Shown: positions 1-12,143, counted from the first letter of the stretch. The stretch: 64,000 bases of DNA from Pseudocercospora fijiensis CIRAD86 (GCF_000340215.1 NW_006921535.1:186001-250000), one strand, 5' to 3'. Notes: generated from the sequence alone by a model not told the origin. Made by a program: numbers and translations.

Positions 1-1147
1 CTACTGTAAGAACTCCGCTAGCAACCGGTTACACTAGTAAAGCGCCTCCTGTTTAGTAGCAATCCTTCTATACTAATAAGCTATAAACGACTAAAGACAA
101 CGGCTAAGAAGGTAGACTTCTAGAGCTTACAATCTACCTTTAACAACCTCGGGTATACTTACCTGCCTTATACCTGCGGCCTGCAACTAGCTATCTACAA
201 CAAACGAGTAGTTAACAAGTTTAAGAAGACAGTTAAGGCGGCTTAGGTACTCCTTAACTAATATTATATAATTGTCCGAGAGAATAAAGAGCTCCGGTAT
301 ACCCTTAGATAGAAGATACGTAACAAAGAGCTTGAACACGTTATTAGCAAAGCTAAGGTCTATACAATAGACGTTATAGACTCTATATTAGCAGAGGCTA
401 CTTAGAAGTCTAAATACGAGAAGCTCCGACAATTAGTAAAGGAAGACCTTAGAGCCCTTTAGCTTATACGCAAGCGAAGGTTAACCCTTACCGCTTAATA
501 GAATAGGACGGCTCGTAAGGAGCGTATTTACCTTATTACTAAGCTTACTTAGTTGCGGAAGGAGTATAAAGTAGCTTATAAGACCGAGAGCTAGCATATG
601 CGAGATATCCGGTATCTTATAATAGGTAAGCGCTTACCTGCAAACGCGGCTTTAATATACGTTAGTAAAGCCCTTTAATATATATAGTAACTCGAGGCTC
701 GAGTTGAGGCCTTTAAACAAGCCGAGAAGGTTACTAAGTACGCTAAAGATCTATAGCAGACTAAGTAGACTAAGCTTAAGATAGCTAAAGAGAAGATTGC
801 TATACTTAAGCGGATAGCAAGTAAGGCGGACGTTACTAACAAGGCCGCTATCGACGCCCTCCTTACGCTTAACTATATAGTAGACCTAACGGACGAGGTT
901 AAATAGGAGGCAAATAATGCTAACGATAAACTAGACGGTAAGGTTCTATTCTTAGTAGAAGATAATAGCGACGTCGAACTCCTCGATCCGCGGCAAGCTA
1001 ATCTACGTTTAAATAGGGAGTAGTTATCTATATAGGATATATACGATAGAGGCTTCTTTAGGGATAATAAAGCCGCCTAAAGCCCTCTAAATCTAATAGA
1101 AAAGCCGTCGACTAATTAGAAGCCGAGAAACACCTATTAATTGTTGA

Positions 1148-1189
1148 AAGTATACTTAATCGACGTATCTCGGTCGATTAAGTATACTT
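1148..1189. repeat. Perfect 17-bp-arm hairpin
   Basis: Arms at 1148-1164 (aagtatacttaatcgac) and 1173-1189 are exact reverse complements around the 8-base loop gtatctcg. It sits just after the degenerate coding stretch at 1-1100, so it may be a transposon end or a palindromic insertion footprint. Confidence 0.75.
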
Positions 1190-2506
1190 AGAATAGCGGC
1201 TTCGGCCAAAGTCCGAATTTAGGGAAGCTAGCTTTCTAGTATATATATCTACTATCGTACTATTACCGTTCTGTAATACTTTATCTTTATATTATATATG
1301 CTTGTTGTATATATTAAGACCCTTTATTTACGCTATTTAGTATGTCTACATATAGTATAGATAGTGTATTCCTAGTGTCGAGGGCTAGTAGCTAGCCTAA
1401 TTCTACCCTTTTATAGAAGCTCGGAGGTTGCCGAGCTTAGCTTAGCGGTACTTAGCTATTCGACTAGGCTTTATACTACCTATTTCTATATTACTACATT
1501 CTATTATAATATATTAGCAACGATTATAGAATTATAGAACCGGATGCTGCGATTATTTTAGTGCAAAAATTAGTATAATCGTATCGCTATAGGGCGTATA
1601 TTAATTCGATAAAGTATCGATACAAAACGACGAGGTGCTTATAAATCCGCGCTAACGAAGGGGTAGCATTACGAAGTCCTCCTTGTATACGTTACTAACG
1701 ACCCTATATTAGATCCCTTCCCTAACGAAGCTTCTACGAAACTTACCTTACTAACCTATCTCTATTCCTAATCTAATAATAAACCTACAAACTCTTCTTC
1801 CCTATCGCTCGTCCTCTACTAGCTATATCGCGCACTAGCGCTTCTCTATATCCTCTTCGTATCCTCTCCTTAACCCGAAAATTACTAACTAAAACTTTAA
1901 GATATAGCACCTCTTTATCTACTAACTTACCCCTTAGCTCCTATTATTTACACAAATATCGCGGTCGTAAACGTATAACTCTCGCTACGCCTACCTTGTT
2001 ATAATCTGCTCTTTCTATAATCTAAGACTAGAATTTTAGCATCTTAAACTAATAAAGCTATAATACTACTCTCTAAAACCCTCTTATATAGAGAAAAGGG
2101 ATTCTCGCTACTACTCCTATATAGTCTTATATATCGATTTAAAGACAAGATAAGTATAGTACTAATTAACGGTTATATAGGTATTCTTAGGTTAGCTCCT
2201 TAATTAGGTCTCCTCTATATCGAAGAATACTTCTTAATCCTCTTTACTCGCTTTATCGACTTCCGCTACTATCTAACTATAGTTATTATTCTATCTTCGA
2301 GCCTCTATTATTAACTCGACCTACGTACGTCTTTCCTTAGCTATTAGACGTTTATAATAGTAGTAGAAGCAGTTATTAGGGGTATTTACGTAGAGCCTTA
2401 ACTTTATTTAAAATCTCGTTAAATATCTTAGGAGCTTTACTTAAAGCTTAGAGCTTACGAATCGTCTAACGTCGAGGATCTATATCCTTATTAGAGTTCG
2501 ATATAT

Positions 2507-2990
2507 AAAACCTTATATCTAATATAAGGCAGGGATTAAGTATATAAGCTTATAAAACTATATAAAATAGTATATAAGATTATAGGACTAAATAAATTTA
2601 GCTATCGAACCTAATTCTAGAGTATATAACTTTCTAATTATCTAAAGGTCTTCTAAAGCCTTATAGAGTAGTCTTAGGCCTAGAGAGCTAGTAGTTCTAG
2701 ACCTAGATAAAGATAATAAGACTATTCTACTAAGATTTCTTAATCCCCTACTCGAGATATCTTCTAAAAGCCTTAGTCGTAATATAGTCTAAATAGGCTT
2801 CTATAGCTATAGTTCTACTAAGGTAGTAGGTAGGAGCCTTAAAAATTGCCTACTAGTCCCTCTTAGTAAGGCCTATATAATCTATCTATTAGAGTAGAGA
2901 TCGATATAAGCTATATAGGTCGAGATAATCGTCTAATATACAAATTATAAGGCTATATAAAGCTTAAACCCCTGCCTTATATTAGGTTTT
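2507..2990. mobile_element. Small inverted-repeat element (MITE-like)
   Basis: Imperfect inverted arms at about 2507-2545 and 2952-2990 share taatataaggcaggg followed by ttaag. The roughly 480-bp unit has no coding capacity and is RIP-mutated. The ends and any target duplication are uncertain, so this may be the inner part of a larger element. Confidence 0.4.
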
Positions 2991-3059
2991 GTAAGACTTA
3001 CGTATAGGTTTAGAACCCTAATCCTCGTAGATAACTAGAAATCTCGTAGATCTAGAGTA

Positions 3060-3239
3060 TACCCCGATTAAGCGAGATAGCGGACGGGGGTAATCCCCGT
3101 AAACGGCAGCTAGCTTAAAAGCGTTAGACGTAAACTTTTTAAAGGTACGGATAATTCCTTTAGGCAGTACGCTAGCTTTGACCAGTTAGATCCCGTTTTT
3201 AGGGATCACCGCCGTCCGCCATCTCGCTTAATCGAGGTG
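3060..3239. mobile_element. MITE with ~45-bp terminal inverted repeats and TA target duplication
   Basis: The left end (3060 onward, ccccgattaagcgagatag) is mirrored at the right end (the reverse complement of about 3195-3239 reads cacctcgattaagcgagatg). TA flanks it at 3058-3059 and 3240-3241, as expected for Tc1/mariner/Pogo-type insertion. At 180 bp it encodes nothing. Several arm mismatches are C/T or G/A, compatible with RIP. It marks the border between repeat and gene island. Confidence 0.7.
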
Positions 3240-3241
3240 TA

Positions 3242-3596
3242 TGTGAGGCTCACGTCAGCGCGATAAATTTAGATGTATATATCGAAGTATGACTTGTTAC
3301 ACCAACAGCTCAGCTCAGCGAAATTTGATGGCCGATTGTGGTGCGTGAGCGAGACATGTATTCCAAAACCTCCACCGAAGAGACGAGACGAGACGACCTC
3401 CTCCTTCACAGAGTTCCGTAAAGTCAAAGTCTAGATAATCTATACTCTTTTCATATCTATACATCACAGCCCAGCCGATTTCTTTCTGTTTTCCTCAGCC
3501 GGAATCTCTCTCTCTCATTAACATGGAAAAAAAAAGCATCGCAAACACCCTCCCACCTCATTACAATCCCTTCAACCTCACATCCCGGAAAGAGCA
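3242..3596. other. 3' flank of the WSC hydrolase gene
   Basis: Ordinary composition resumes here. No coding region is supported. The stretch presumably contains the 3' UTR of the minus-strand gene that ends at 3597. Confidence 0.5.
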
Positions 3597-5320
3597 CTAC
3601 TCAAAAGCCGGGTACGTAGCGGCAAAGACACTCAACCTCCCATTCGAGCCACAAATCTCATACCCATTGCCAGGACAGGGCAATCTGCAGCTACTGTCGA
3701 CGACCAAGACGGCGCTCTGCGAATTGAGGGCGTTGCCGCAGAAACATTGCGTGCTGTTCTGTACCCCAGCGATCGCGTATCCCGCATTTTGACAGCCGCT
3801 CGTGCAGCCTTCGATGGAGTTTCCGGAATTGTCGTAGAGTAGAGTCGGGAGGGCGGAGGGTGTGGTGGGGGCTTGATTTGTCCAGCAGCCTTGGTATGTC
3901 ATTCCATTCCAGTTGCCTGTGATGCTTTTGCCTGAGATGCTGACTTGGTTTGGATCTGGGTAGGGGTCGTCGCCTCCCTGCTGGCGTGGGTAGCCGAAGT
4001 CAAAAGCTCGGGATCCATCGCCGTAGAAGTTGTCGGTGAAGAGTCGTGCCTGGCCAGCTGGAGAATTGAACATTTGACCATTGTCATGCGAGACGTTGAT
4101 CAGGTCGACAGTGTCGCAATTGACGCCTGCAGGATCGGTGCAAGATGGAGCAAAGGCTTTGATGAAGAAGAAGAATCGCTCGTGACGGTCAGCACCTGTC
4201 GTGCTTGCGGCACAGTCGGTCGAGTGGTCTCCGTGATCGAGTAGCGCGCGAGCATAAGCGATCTGCTTCTGACCATAGTTGTAGCCGATGGCCTGGCGAC
4301 CTTGTGCTACCAGCGCACTGCCGTAAGTCATTGCATCACCGTAAGTGTCGTAGTTAGCGTAGCCCTCGCGGTAATTGTCATATGCGGCACAGGCGGAGGT
4401 CGACAGAGGGCGATCAGTACTGAGCCAGGCATAGCTGTTAGGATTGCCTATCCAGTAAGTGACGGGGCTCGTCGTTTGCAGAGTTGAGACTGAAGCATAT
4501 CGCTGTACCATCTGCCCACCCATGGAGTGGCCAGCGACCACGATCTGCTTCAAGTTTGGAAAGAGCGTCTTATCGTCGAAATAGCTGATCAGTGTGTCGA
4601 GGACGAAGAAGCTGGAAGTGTTCGTGCTGGAAACTGGGTATTGGTTGTTGGCGCCGGCGGACCACTGAGAGCCAGACCAGACAAGGGCGTTGGAGGTGCT
4701 GCCTCGACCGGCTTTGAGGCCTTCAGTCCATGGATAGGCCGTGTTCTTGTCAGCTCCATTGGTGAAATAGGGCGCGATGACGGCGACAGAGTCGGCGGAG
4801 ATGTCGGCATTTCCAGCATGGGCTTGTGCCAGAGCCGTGAGCATCTGCAAAAGCATCATCGTTAGCATCAGCATCAGCATCAATTGTTGGCTTCGTGCTC
4901 AGTCGTCTAAAAAAAGTCGATACTCTCGCATCAGCGTATCCACCTCTCCCATCCCATCCCATCCCACCTCTTCCATCCCATCTCCTCACCACCACCCAAC
5001 CTCTTCCCTCCCCCAACATCAAAAAACACGTCCAAAAAACTCACATCATTCTCATAATTCCACGGATCCCTCAAAAGCCCATGCAGCACAATAACCGCCC
5101 TCCGAACCTTGCCCTCCACAATCCGATGTCCATCCGAGCCGAGAGAATAGTAGTTGATCAAAGTAAGATGCTCGTTGGCGCCGGTCGGATCGAAAATTTT
5201 GAAAAACGCGACTTCCGCGCCTGCGACGGGGGGCAAATTCGCGCCGCTGATGATGGTGTCGCCGGCGTATTGCTGGGCGAGAACGAGAAAGGGGGGAAAA
5301 ATCAAGAAGAAGAAGCGCAT
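3597..5320 (-). CDS. Secreted alpha/beta hydrolase with C-terminal WSC domain
   Basis: Two exons, 5045-5320 and 3597-4844, give about 507 residues. The intron has donor gtgagt at 5044 and acceptor ttttgcag ending at 4845. I chose the ATG at 5320 because it opens a hydrophobic signal peptide (MRFFFLIFPPFLVLAQQ). The hydrolase part shows VIVLHGLLRDP near residue 76 and the nucleophile elbow GHSMGG with Ser at about 199. The last ~95 residues form a WSC domain: YQGCW, then regularly spaced cysteines in GCTSGCQ, CFCGN and CPGN. WSC modules are thought to bind glycans, so this is probably a secreted esterase-like enzyme anchored to cell wall or plant polysaccharide. The substrate is unknown. Splicing joins frames smoothly (NYEND then MLTALAQAHA), which supports the model. 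Confidence 0.88.
4863..4882. repeat. Trinucleotide run in the intron
   Basis: Repeats of agcatc lie inside the single intron of the WSC hydrolase, close to the acceptor. They create spurious Met/Leu-rich reading frames that are not coding. Confidence 0.7.
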
Positions 5321-6256
5321 TTTTTTTCGGCTGCGGAACGAAGGAAGGAAGGAAGGAAGGAGTGAAGGTGGAAGAAGAAGAATTGAGCAGCAGCAACAGC
5401 CAGCCATATGAAGAAGGAAAGAACAACGCGCGTGCAGAAAACGACGGGACCTAGTCTCTCTAACACGCACACGCACACGCACGCAAAGGAGTGTGCAGGT
5501 GTTTGTACCTGGTGAAGTCCGCATGAAGATAAGTGATGTCGCTTCCACGCAACAGCACGCTGAACTGAGGATGAAATCTCGCTTCACATCCACCATCACC
5601 ACGCCTGACAAGGATTCCTGCATCTTCTATTCTAGACATGGATGATATCTGCTCGCCACGCCACGCCACGCACGCTACAGTACACACTACCGGTTTCTAC
5701 CCATCAGCCTGGAATCCTCAAGTGCATTCAGCCAACATACATACCTCTTCGCCATACCTATGTGGGCGTGGGTGTGGTATTCAAGACGAAACAGCCGTAA
5801 TCTCAAAGCTGCACTTCTCGAGGCCAAGCAAATGCCAAGCACCATGCCGTGACACCGTTGCGAACGCCGTTGCTGTTTCTGTGCTCCCTGTCAATCGCCT
5901 TCATGCACACATGGAGAAGGCTGATGCAGATCGCTGGAAGAAGTCGCTCGGATGCGGATGTGACAGTCTTCGCGTTGAGACCGATCATACTACTACTTCA
6001 TGGTCAACCTCTCTTGTCGCGCTTCATACTCGCCGTAGCCAATGAAAAGTGAGTTCAAAAATTCATCAGGCGCTAGATATACACAGAACCGTCTACCGCT
6101 CCCTCCCGGCCTACCTACAAACAGCCAAGGGAAGCGGAGTCGTGGAGTGGGCGTTTCTATGAGATTACACTGTGTTTCTCTCTTTGTTGTATGCTCTCCA
6201 TTGCTCTATCCACGCTTCCTATAGCGTCGTCTTCCTCATCTTGAACCCTCCGTTCT
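5321..6256. other. Intergenic: promoter of the WSC hydrolase and 3' side of MPP beta
   Basis: No gene is supported. It holds a GAAG microsatellite at about 5340-5365, a CA/CG-rich run at about 5462-5487, and pyrimidine-rich stretches. Reading frames here have biased composition and no recognisable domains. Confidence 0.5.
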
Positions 6257-7772
6257 CTACGACAGATTTCGGCTCATGTCACCTCGAATTCTGTTGTAGT
6301 CGAGGAGACCCTCGATTTGTCCAACGGCGGAAACGGCAACATCGCGATCCCACAGCTTGTTCTGCGCAAATCGCATGACGTCCTGTGCCGTGATGCTGCC
6401 AACCACTCTCTCGACCTCCTCGGGGCTCAAGCGACGTCCAGTGGTGATGATCTGTCGGCCAATATCCTCTGCCACGGAAGTGGTGCCGTCAAGGGAAAGG
6501 AGAATGCTAGCCTTGAGTTGCTGCTTGGCGCGTTCCGTCTCGGCTTCAGTAACGTTGAAGGAGAGACGCGACCATTCCCGGAGCGTGAAGTGGACAAGAT
6601 CGTCAATACGAGTGACAGCGTCAGTCACCATGTAGATACCCCAGAGGCCAGTATCGGAATATGATGTGGAGAATGACATGAACGAGTTGGCGAGCTTGTG
6701 GTCGTGAATGAAGGTGGAGAGTTTGCTGCCGAGGTACGGCGAGTTGCCCATGCTACGATCCCAGTTCCCAACAATGGCTTGAGTTACAAGAGCAGTGAAG
6801 TAGTCGTCGTCCTTCCAGCTCACACCCTCCACGGCGATGGCGATGTTGGCAGTTGGCATCGTGTCATCTCGTATCCGGACCTCCGATCCAACAAAATCAG
6901 GCTTGGACTCAAGACCTCGCACGTAGGCGTTGTTCTGCGCGTTCGGGTTGTATGCTGGGATGTTGCCAAAGTACTGCTCGGCAAGCTTTACAAGCTGCTC
7001 GTGTGGCACACCACCTGCGCCAACCAAGACCATGCGGTCAGCAGTGTAGTTGGTCTTGATGTAGTTGGTCAGATCATCGCGGGAGATGCTGAGGATGTTC
7101 TCTTTTGGTCCCAAGATGGTGCGGCCGAGTGGCTGGTTCTGGAAAGCAGTGGCATGGAGATGGTCGAAAACCACTTCCTCCAATTGCTTGTCGACCTCCT
7201 CTTGTTCCCGGAGAATAACGTCTCGCTCGCGCTCAATAGCAGAGTTCTCGAGCTTGCTGTTCTGGAGGATATCGGCGAGGATGTCGACGGATTGAGGGAC
7301 ATCGCTGTTGAAGGACTTTGCGTAGTAGACGGTGTTTTCGCGGGAAGTGTAGGCATTGAGGTGACCGCCCATGTTCTCAATCTCAAGTTCTAATTGCGAC
7401 TGGCTGCGCTTTTGCGTGCCTTTGAAGGCGAGATGTTCGAGAAAGTGTGCGGTACCATTGGTCTTGTCAGTTTCTGCGCGCGAGCCGGCGTCGATCCAGA
7501 CTCCGACGGTGGAGGTTTGCGCGTATGGGGAGTACTCGGTCGCGATCTGGACAATGTTTATCAGCTATACTGCCTTTTGGCATGATTTTCGGGGGTCAAT
7601 GGCAGCGTACGGTGAAGCCATTGCTCAAGGTGGTCGACTCGGTGGTGGATCCATGGCTAACAGGAGTTGCCAGGGCGCGGCGGGTGATGTTTGATCGCGG
7701 CTTGACGGCGTTGATGGCTCTCTGGGCGCGGAGGCCTGTCTGTACGCTCAGCGCGAGCCTTCTTGATGCCAT
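6257..7772 (-). CDS. Mitochondrial processing peptidase beta subunit
   Basis: Exons 7611-7772 and 6257-7546 encode about 483 residues, the usual length for this M16 metallopeptidase subunit. In the matrix, with the alpha subunit, it removes targeting presequences from imported proteins. The N-terminus (MASRRLALSVQTGLRAQRA) is itself basic and amphipathic, as expected for a presequence, which is why I start at 7772 and not at the in-frame ATG at 7835. The zinc motif HFLEH is present at residues 88-92, followed by the MGGHLNAYTSRE block, and the glycine-rich loop region matches the family. The 64-bp intron (7547-7610) has an unusual gtacgc donor, but it restores NGFT-IATEYSPYAQ exactly. The ortholog in yeast is MAS1. 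It is divergent from SDH4, with a transposon lodged between them. Confidence 0.95.
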
Positions 7773-8138
7773 AGCCGGGAATGTGTGGTGCGCGAGGGAT
7801 GGGATGCGGTTGGGTGTAGTCAAACATTCAAACATTCAAACACTTTCTCGGCGTTCCGTCACGGCCGGCGATGCGGTGGACAAAATGTGTGGACAGCGTA
7901 CCAGATGCCACACAACATCAGCAACTCTTTGCGAAAACATTTCACACTTGCCATATGATCAATTCCTAGGCAATTTAGCGAGCGTATCGCACATATTAGC
8001 ATTCTACCGTTGAGGGCCTTTCTTCTCTCACTTCTCACATATGCTGGCCAAAACTCCATATCACAAAGCGAACCAATAACAATTGAGCTGACCAAAGCGA
8101 CTATTCCCGAGGTCTTTACGATCCTCGACGACGACATA
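7773..8138. promoter_or_regulatory. MPP beta upstream region, left half of a divergent promoter
   Basis: About 366 bp of normal-composition DNA separates the MPP beta ATG from the left end of the Pogo element. No TATA box is evident. Before the insertion this was probably continuous with the ~60 bp upstream of SDH4, making a bidirectional promoter of about 430 bp. Confidence 0.55.
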
Positions 8139-11100
8139 TCCGGGGTTTCGTCAGTCACTTCACACCCGCTGTCGCGGGGGTTTAAGCCATACGTAAAATC
8201 GCCTTTTCCTAGTAGGCTATACGTAAAACTCGATACTGTCGATGTTCCAGTCCTATATAGGTATCTAGGTCTATACAGTATTAAACCGCGAGTCTAAATA
8301 TCGTATTAGTAAGGTTATCCGAGTATGTAGTAGCTATAGACCTCACTATCGCTATTTCTTATATAATCCTTAGCAGGCGCGTCTACCTCATTCTAAAGCG
8401 TGTATTCCTCCTATTTCTTATGTTTTACTATATAGATTATATACAAAACTTAGTATAGGGCGTAATAAGGGCAAAAACGTAAAGAGGATACGAGCCGAGC
8501 GGTTAACTAAGACGGAGAGGGCAGAGAGGGTAGTAGATCGAGTCGTTTCGAGGTACCGCGAGTTAGAGGCTAAATCGGATAATAAGAAGGTTAGTATTCG
8601 AGCGCTTTATAAGAGTAAGAAAGCAACTAGCCTATATTATTATATTTACTAGCGGTTAAGGGGCCGTAGATCGCTATTTAATCGTCCTTAGACGAATACT
8701 AAGCTAGATAAGTCTTAAGAGCTAGCTCTAGCGGATTATTATTAAAAGAGGGACGCAATAGGCATATTCCTACCGGTAGCGTTAATCGCTACTATAGCGA
8801 TAGAGATACTAGTAAGCCTGCTACTAGAAGGGGTTTCGAGGGATATAATACTACTATTTAGCGTAGATTAGGCGGACCGCTTTCTTAAGCGCTATAGACT
8901 TAGTAAAGTTAAGTCTAAACCTATCGAGGTATAGCGTAAAGAGGCTTACGACCCTTCGACGATAAGGAGCTAGTTTAACCGCTTCGAGGCTATAATAAGG
9001 CGACTTAGTATAAAGCCGCGGAACCTATAGAATTTCGACGAGACTAGCTTCCGGATTAGAATTAGTAGCAATAAGTATATCGTTACAATAGATACGAAGC
9101 GGCGCGCCTAGACCGAGTATAATAGTAACCGTACGTACGTAACTGTCGTCGAGACCGTTAACGCCTTCGGTAAGGTAATAGATTATTAGTTGATTGTTAA
9201 AGATATAATAGTTTAAGAGCGGTAGGTACTAAAAGAAGGTAAGGCAACTGCCTAAGGCAATAACAACGTTACTCGCTTGCTAACTAACGCCCTCGTTCTT
9301 AGGCAAGGATAACTTCTTAATTACTATTAATAAGTCTAGCTATATAACTAACGACACCGCAATGCACTATATCCGCTAGTTTAAGCGGAAGACGAGGCCT
9401 AAAGATTTAGAAGAATAGAGGGTGCTCCTATGCGATAACTACGGCTCTTATTGCTTTAAGGAGTTTGCAGCCTTTGCAAAGCGATATAAGATCCAATTAT
9501 AGGGCCTATAACTATATACCTTACACTTTATATAGCCTTTAGATGTTGTCCTCTTCTAGGTATATAAGTTAAGGCATAGGCAAGCGGTATTAAACGCTAC
9601 ATACCGTAGAGTTAGCGAGTTTAGAATACCTAAGTTTATCGAGGCCCTCTTAGCTATTCGGGCTAAAACATTTACCTCCTATAATATAAGGTCGGCATTC
9701 CGGAAGACTAGTATATTCCTACTTAATAGGGAGGTTCCTTATAAGCATATTCGAGATTAGTATAGAGCTACTAACTATAACTAGAACTAGCAAGTAATTA
9801 AGGGCGAATTAGTATAGGAGGAGGCCCGGCATAAGGAATTACTAGCAATAGCGGAGGCGGCTTAGTAGGAGCATATCGCGTCGGTTAAGGAAGAACGTTC
9901 TACTAAGCCTACTATTATCGATCCGGAAGGCTAGTGTCTCGCTAACCGTCGCTACTATATTAGGGATCTCGAAAACCTAATTGCTTAAGGTCTACTATTA
10001 TTACCGCCTCTGCCGCCTTAGCGAACACCGACCCTCGAATTGCTATAATAGCTCCTTAATACTACGACTAGCCCTCGTACGATTAAGGCGTCTCGTAGTA
10101 CTATAGAAGCCCGTAAGGCCTTCCGACGTTCTTATCTAAAGACAGCCCCGTAGGGTACATTACTATTATTTAACCCGTTTTCCTCGTTACCTATAAAATA
10201 AGCAGAAGAGGCGTATAATATATTAGTTAATGCGGCTATCTATAAGGGTGAAGAATACAAGCGTAAATACTAGTCTACGAGCGTTATTAAACGAGTAAAG
10301 AAGCGGTAGAAGGAATAGCCTAATCGGCTTATTCGAGCAGGTACTATCGAGGCTAATAAATTGCGTTTATAACTTACTTAGCAAGATAAGGACCTAGCTA
10401 ACAATAGATACTAGAAGATGCTCCGCGAGGCTAAGGGGGCCTATAATAAGGCGCGTACCTATCGATTGAAGTATAGTAAGGCCTTCCGTATTGTCTTTAA
10501 TAATAATAGTAAGACTAAGTAGTTAGACATTTAATTGTAACCTATCGATAAGCTACTATAACGTATCTTCGATAAGCGCCTTCTTACTTCTAATAATACC
10601 TCTACCTTAAAGAAGACTAGTAATCCGTACGCTAACATTCTTAGCGATTATAAGCGCTATACTGCAACGAGTAAGAGCGGCGACATTACCTATACCTAGA
10701 GTCCGACAATAATACTATCTCTACCGAGCCGTACTTGTAATTACGACGAAAGCGACCTTCTAACGTAGACTAACGTTAAGCCTAAGCGACGATTGAACGG
10801 CCTATTCGCGTAAGAGCCTAATACTCGACTCGACTAGTTATAATAAGATAAGGCGGTACTTAATAAAGGTCTATATACTATACTTTAGCCTTATTTAATA
10901 TACCCTCGCCGTCGTTACGAGTCGGTGTAGCGGAAGCGCTATTTCTACGAGCCTCCGAAGAAAACTAGCCGTTATCGAGGCGAGGTCGCTAGCTATAAGG
11001 ACAACCCTATTAAGCTAGAAGAAGACACTTAATATAGCTAATAAGAGGTAGAAACAAGGATATATAGACCGACTTGTAAAGTAGTCGATTATATAGTTAG

Positions 11101-11364
11101 CGCGGCGTATACGCGAAGGTCGTTAATAGCGTAGCAATAGCAGGTCTAAATAGTAGGTCTATATAGTCTAATTTAATATATACGGTCGCAATATGCCTTC
11201 TTCTTAACCGTAATCGCACTCACTATCAATTTCCCGGCTTATATGCTCTACAATATACCGTAGTGTCGAGTTTTACGTGTGGCCTACTAGGAAAGTGCGA
11301 TTTTACGTATAGCTTAAATCCCCGAGCTGGGGCGAGGGGTGAAGTGGGCTGACGCAACCCCGGA
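8139..11364 (+). mobile_element. Fot1/Pogo-type DNA transposon, RIP-inactivated
   Basis: Both ends carry matching inverted repeats of roughly 120 bp. The left begins tccggggtttcgtcag; the right, read inward on the other strand, begins tccggggttgcgtcag. Deeper in, both share tttaagc-atacgtaaaatcg and cctagtaggc. TA flanks it at 8137-8138 and 11365-11366, the target duplication typical of Tc1/mariner/Pogo elements. The inside is nearly devoid of CpA/TpG and encodes a broken DDE transposase. At 3.2 kb it is somewhat longer than classical Fot1. Confidence 0.88.
8460..10770 (+). pseudogene. Degenerate Pogo/Fot1 DDE transposase
   Basis: Reading through TAA/TAG codons gives an N-terminal helix-turn-helix region with REG-like basic repeats (8480-8640). 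The first catalytic block, of the form W-NFDETSFRI, lies around 9030-9060. A block of the form PLDVVLFQVYK near 9535-9570 corresponds to the PLD...F block common to Tc5/Pogo transposases. A long Lys/Gln-rich C-terminal tail follows. Most stops occupy positions expected to be Gln or Trp (CAA/CAG/TGG before RIP). No functional protein can be made. Confidence 0.8.
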
Positions 11365-11424
11365 TACCCGAAGCATTCTACAATCTGTGTATCTGTCTTC
11401 CCACCTCTCACCACCGCCGCAATC

Positions 11425-12143
11425 ATGGCCACCTCCGCCCTGCGTCCCACGATGCTCCGCCAGCTCGAGCAACTCTCCTCAAAGCGCGCATACTCCACCC
11501 TTCGACAATCAGCGCAATTGACTTCGAGACCAACATGGGCAGTACAGAGAGCAGCATTTCAGACTTCTGCTGCGAGGAGGATTCTGCCGCCCATGCCACA
11601 GGTCATTAAAGGAACCGTGAACGATCCGACCAGAGTGCCTGAGTCGCACCCGAGCCATGGAAGCTATCACTGGACTGCTGAGAGGTAGGCGAGATCGCGT
11701 GCAGGCATATTGGAAAGAAGGGACGGATTTGCTAATTGGCATGCTCCAGACTCGTCTCCGTGGGCTTAATTCCAATGACGATTATGCCTTTCGCAGTTGG
11801 ATCACTTAACCCGTTGCTTGACGGCACTTTGATCGGCTTGATTATTCTGCATACATACATTGGCTTCCAGTATGCTTCATCAGTCTAACCCGAAAGAAAG
11901 CAAGAACTCCCACTGACACTTACACCCAGATCCGTCATCACCGATTACATCCCAACATGGCGAGCACCCGGCTGGAGAAAAGCTTTTGACTGGTTGAATG
12001 TGCTCGCTGTCGGCATTGTCGGCTGGGGCTGGTACGAATTTGAGACCAACGATGTCGGGTTGACTGCCGCCGTAGCACGAATCTGGAGAGCGGGCGCCAA
12101 TGCCAAGCAGGCGGCTAAGGAGGCGGAAGAGGCGCTCTCGTAG
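11425..12143 (+). CDS. SDH4: Succinate dehydrogenase membrane anchor subunit CybS
   Basis: Three exons, 11425-11684, 11750-11869 and 11930-12143, encode 197 residues. Introns are 65 bp (gtaggc...ccag, branch-like gctaat) and 60 bp (gtatgc...cccag). The protein starts with an Arg/Ser-rich mitochondrial presequence. The core SYHWTAERLVSVGLIPM and HTYIGFQSVITDYIP contain the family's conserved His and Asp-Tyr around the haem/ubiquinone site. Three hydrophobic helices follow, ending with WGWYEFETNDVGLT. It anchors complex II in the inner membrane. The Pogo element ends only 60 bp upstream of the ATG, so the core promoter or 5' UTR must lie within 60 bp or inside the transposon. Confidence 0.95.

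Larger units (their letters stand above)
1..3057. repeat. RIP-degraded repeat relics, class unresolved
   Basis: CpA and TpG are nearly absent, TpA is abundant and every frame is broken by TAA/TAG. Bases 1-1100 read, through the stops, like one long Lys/Glu/Leu-rich helical protein. It resembles the C-terminal part of a transposase such as the one at 8460-10770, but I cannot assign it. Bases 1200-2500 show no recognisable domain. The left end is cut by the window edge, so the element's size is unknown. Confidence 0.75.

Noticed and set aside
4931..5623. A 230-residue minus-strand open frame treated as its own gene
   Set aside because: Only the part from 5320 to 5045 is coding, as exon 1 of the WSC hydrolase; the rest is 5' leader and intron.
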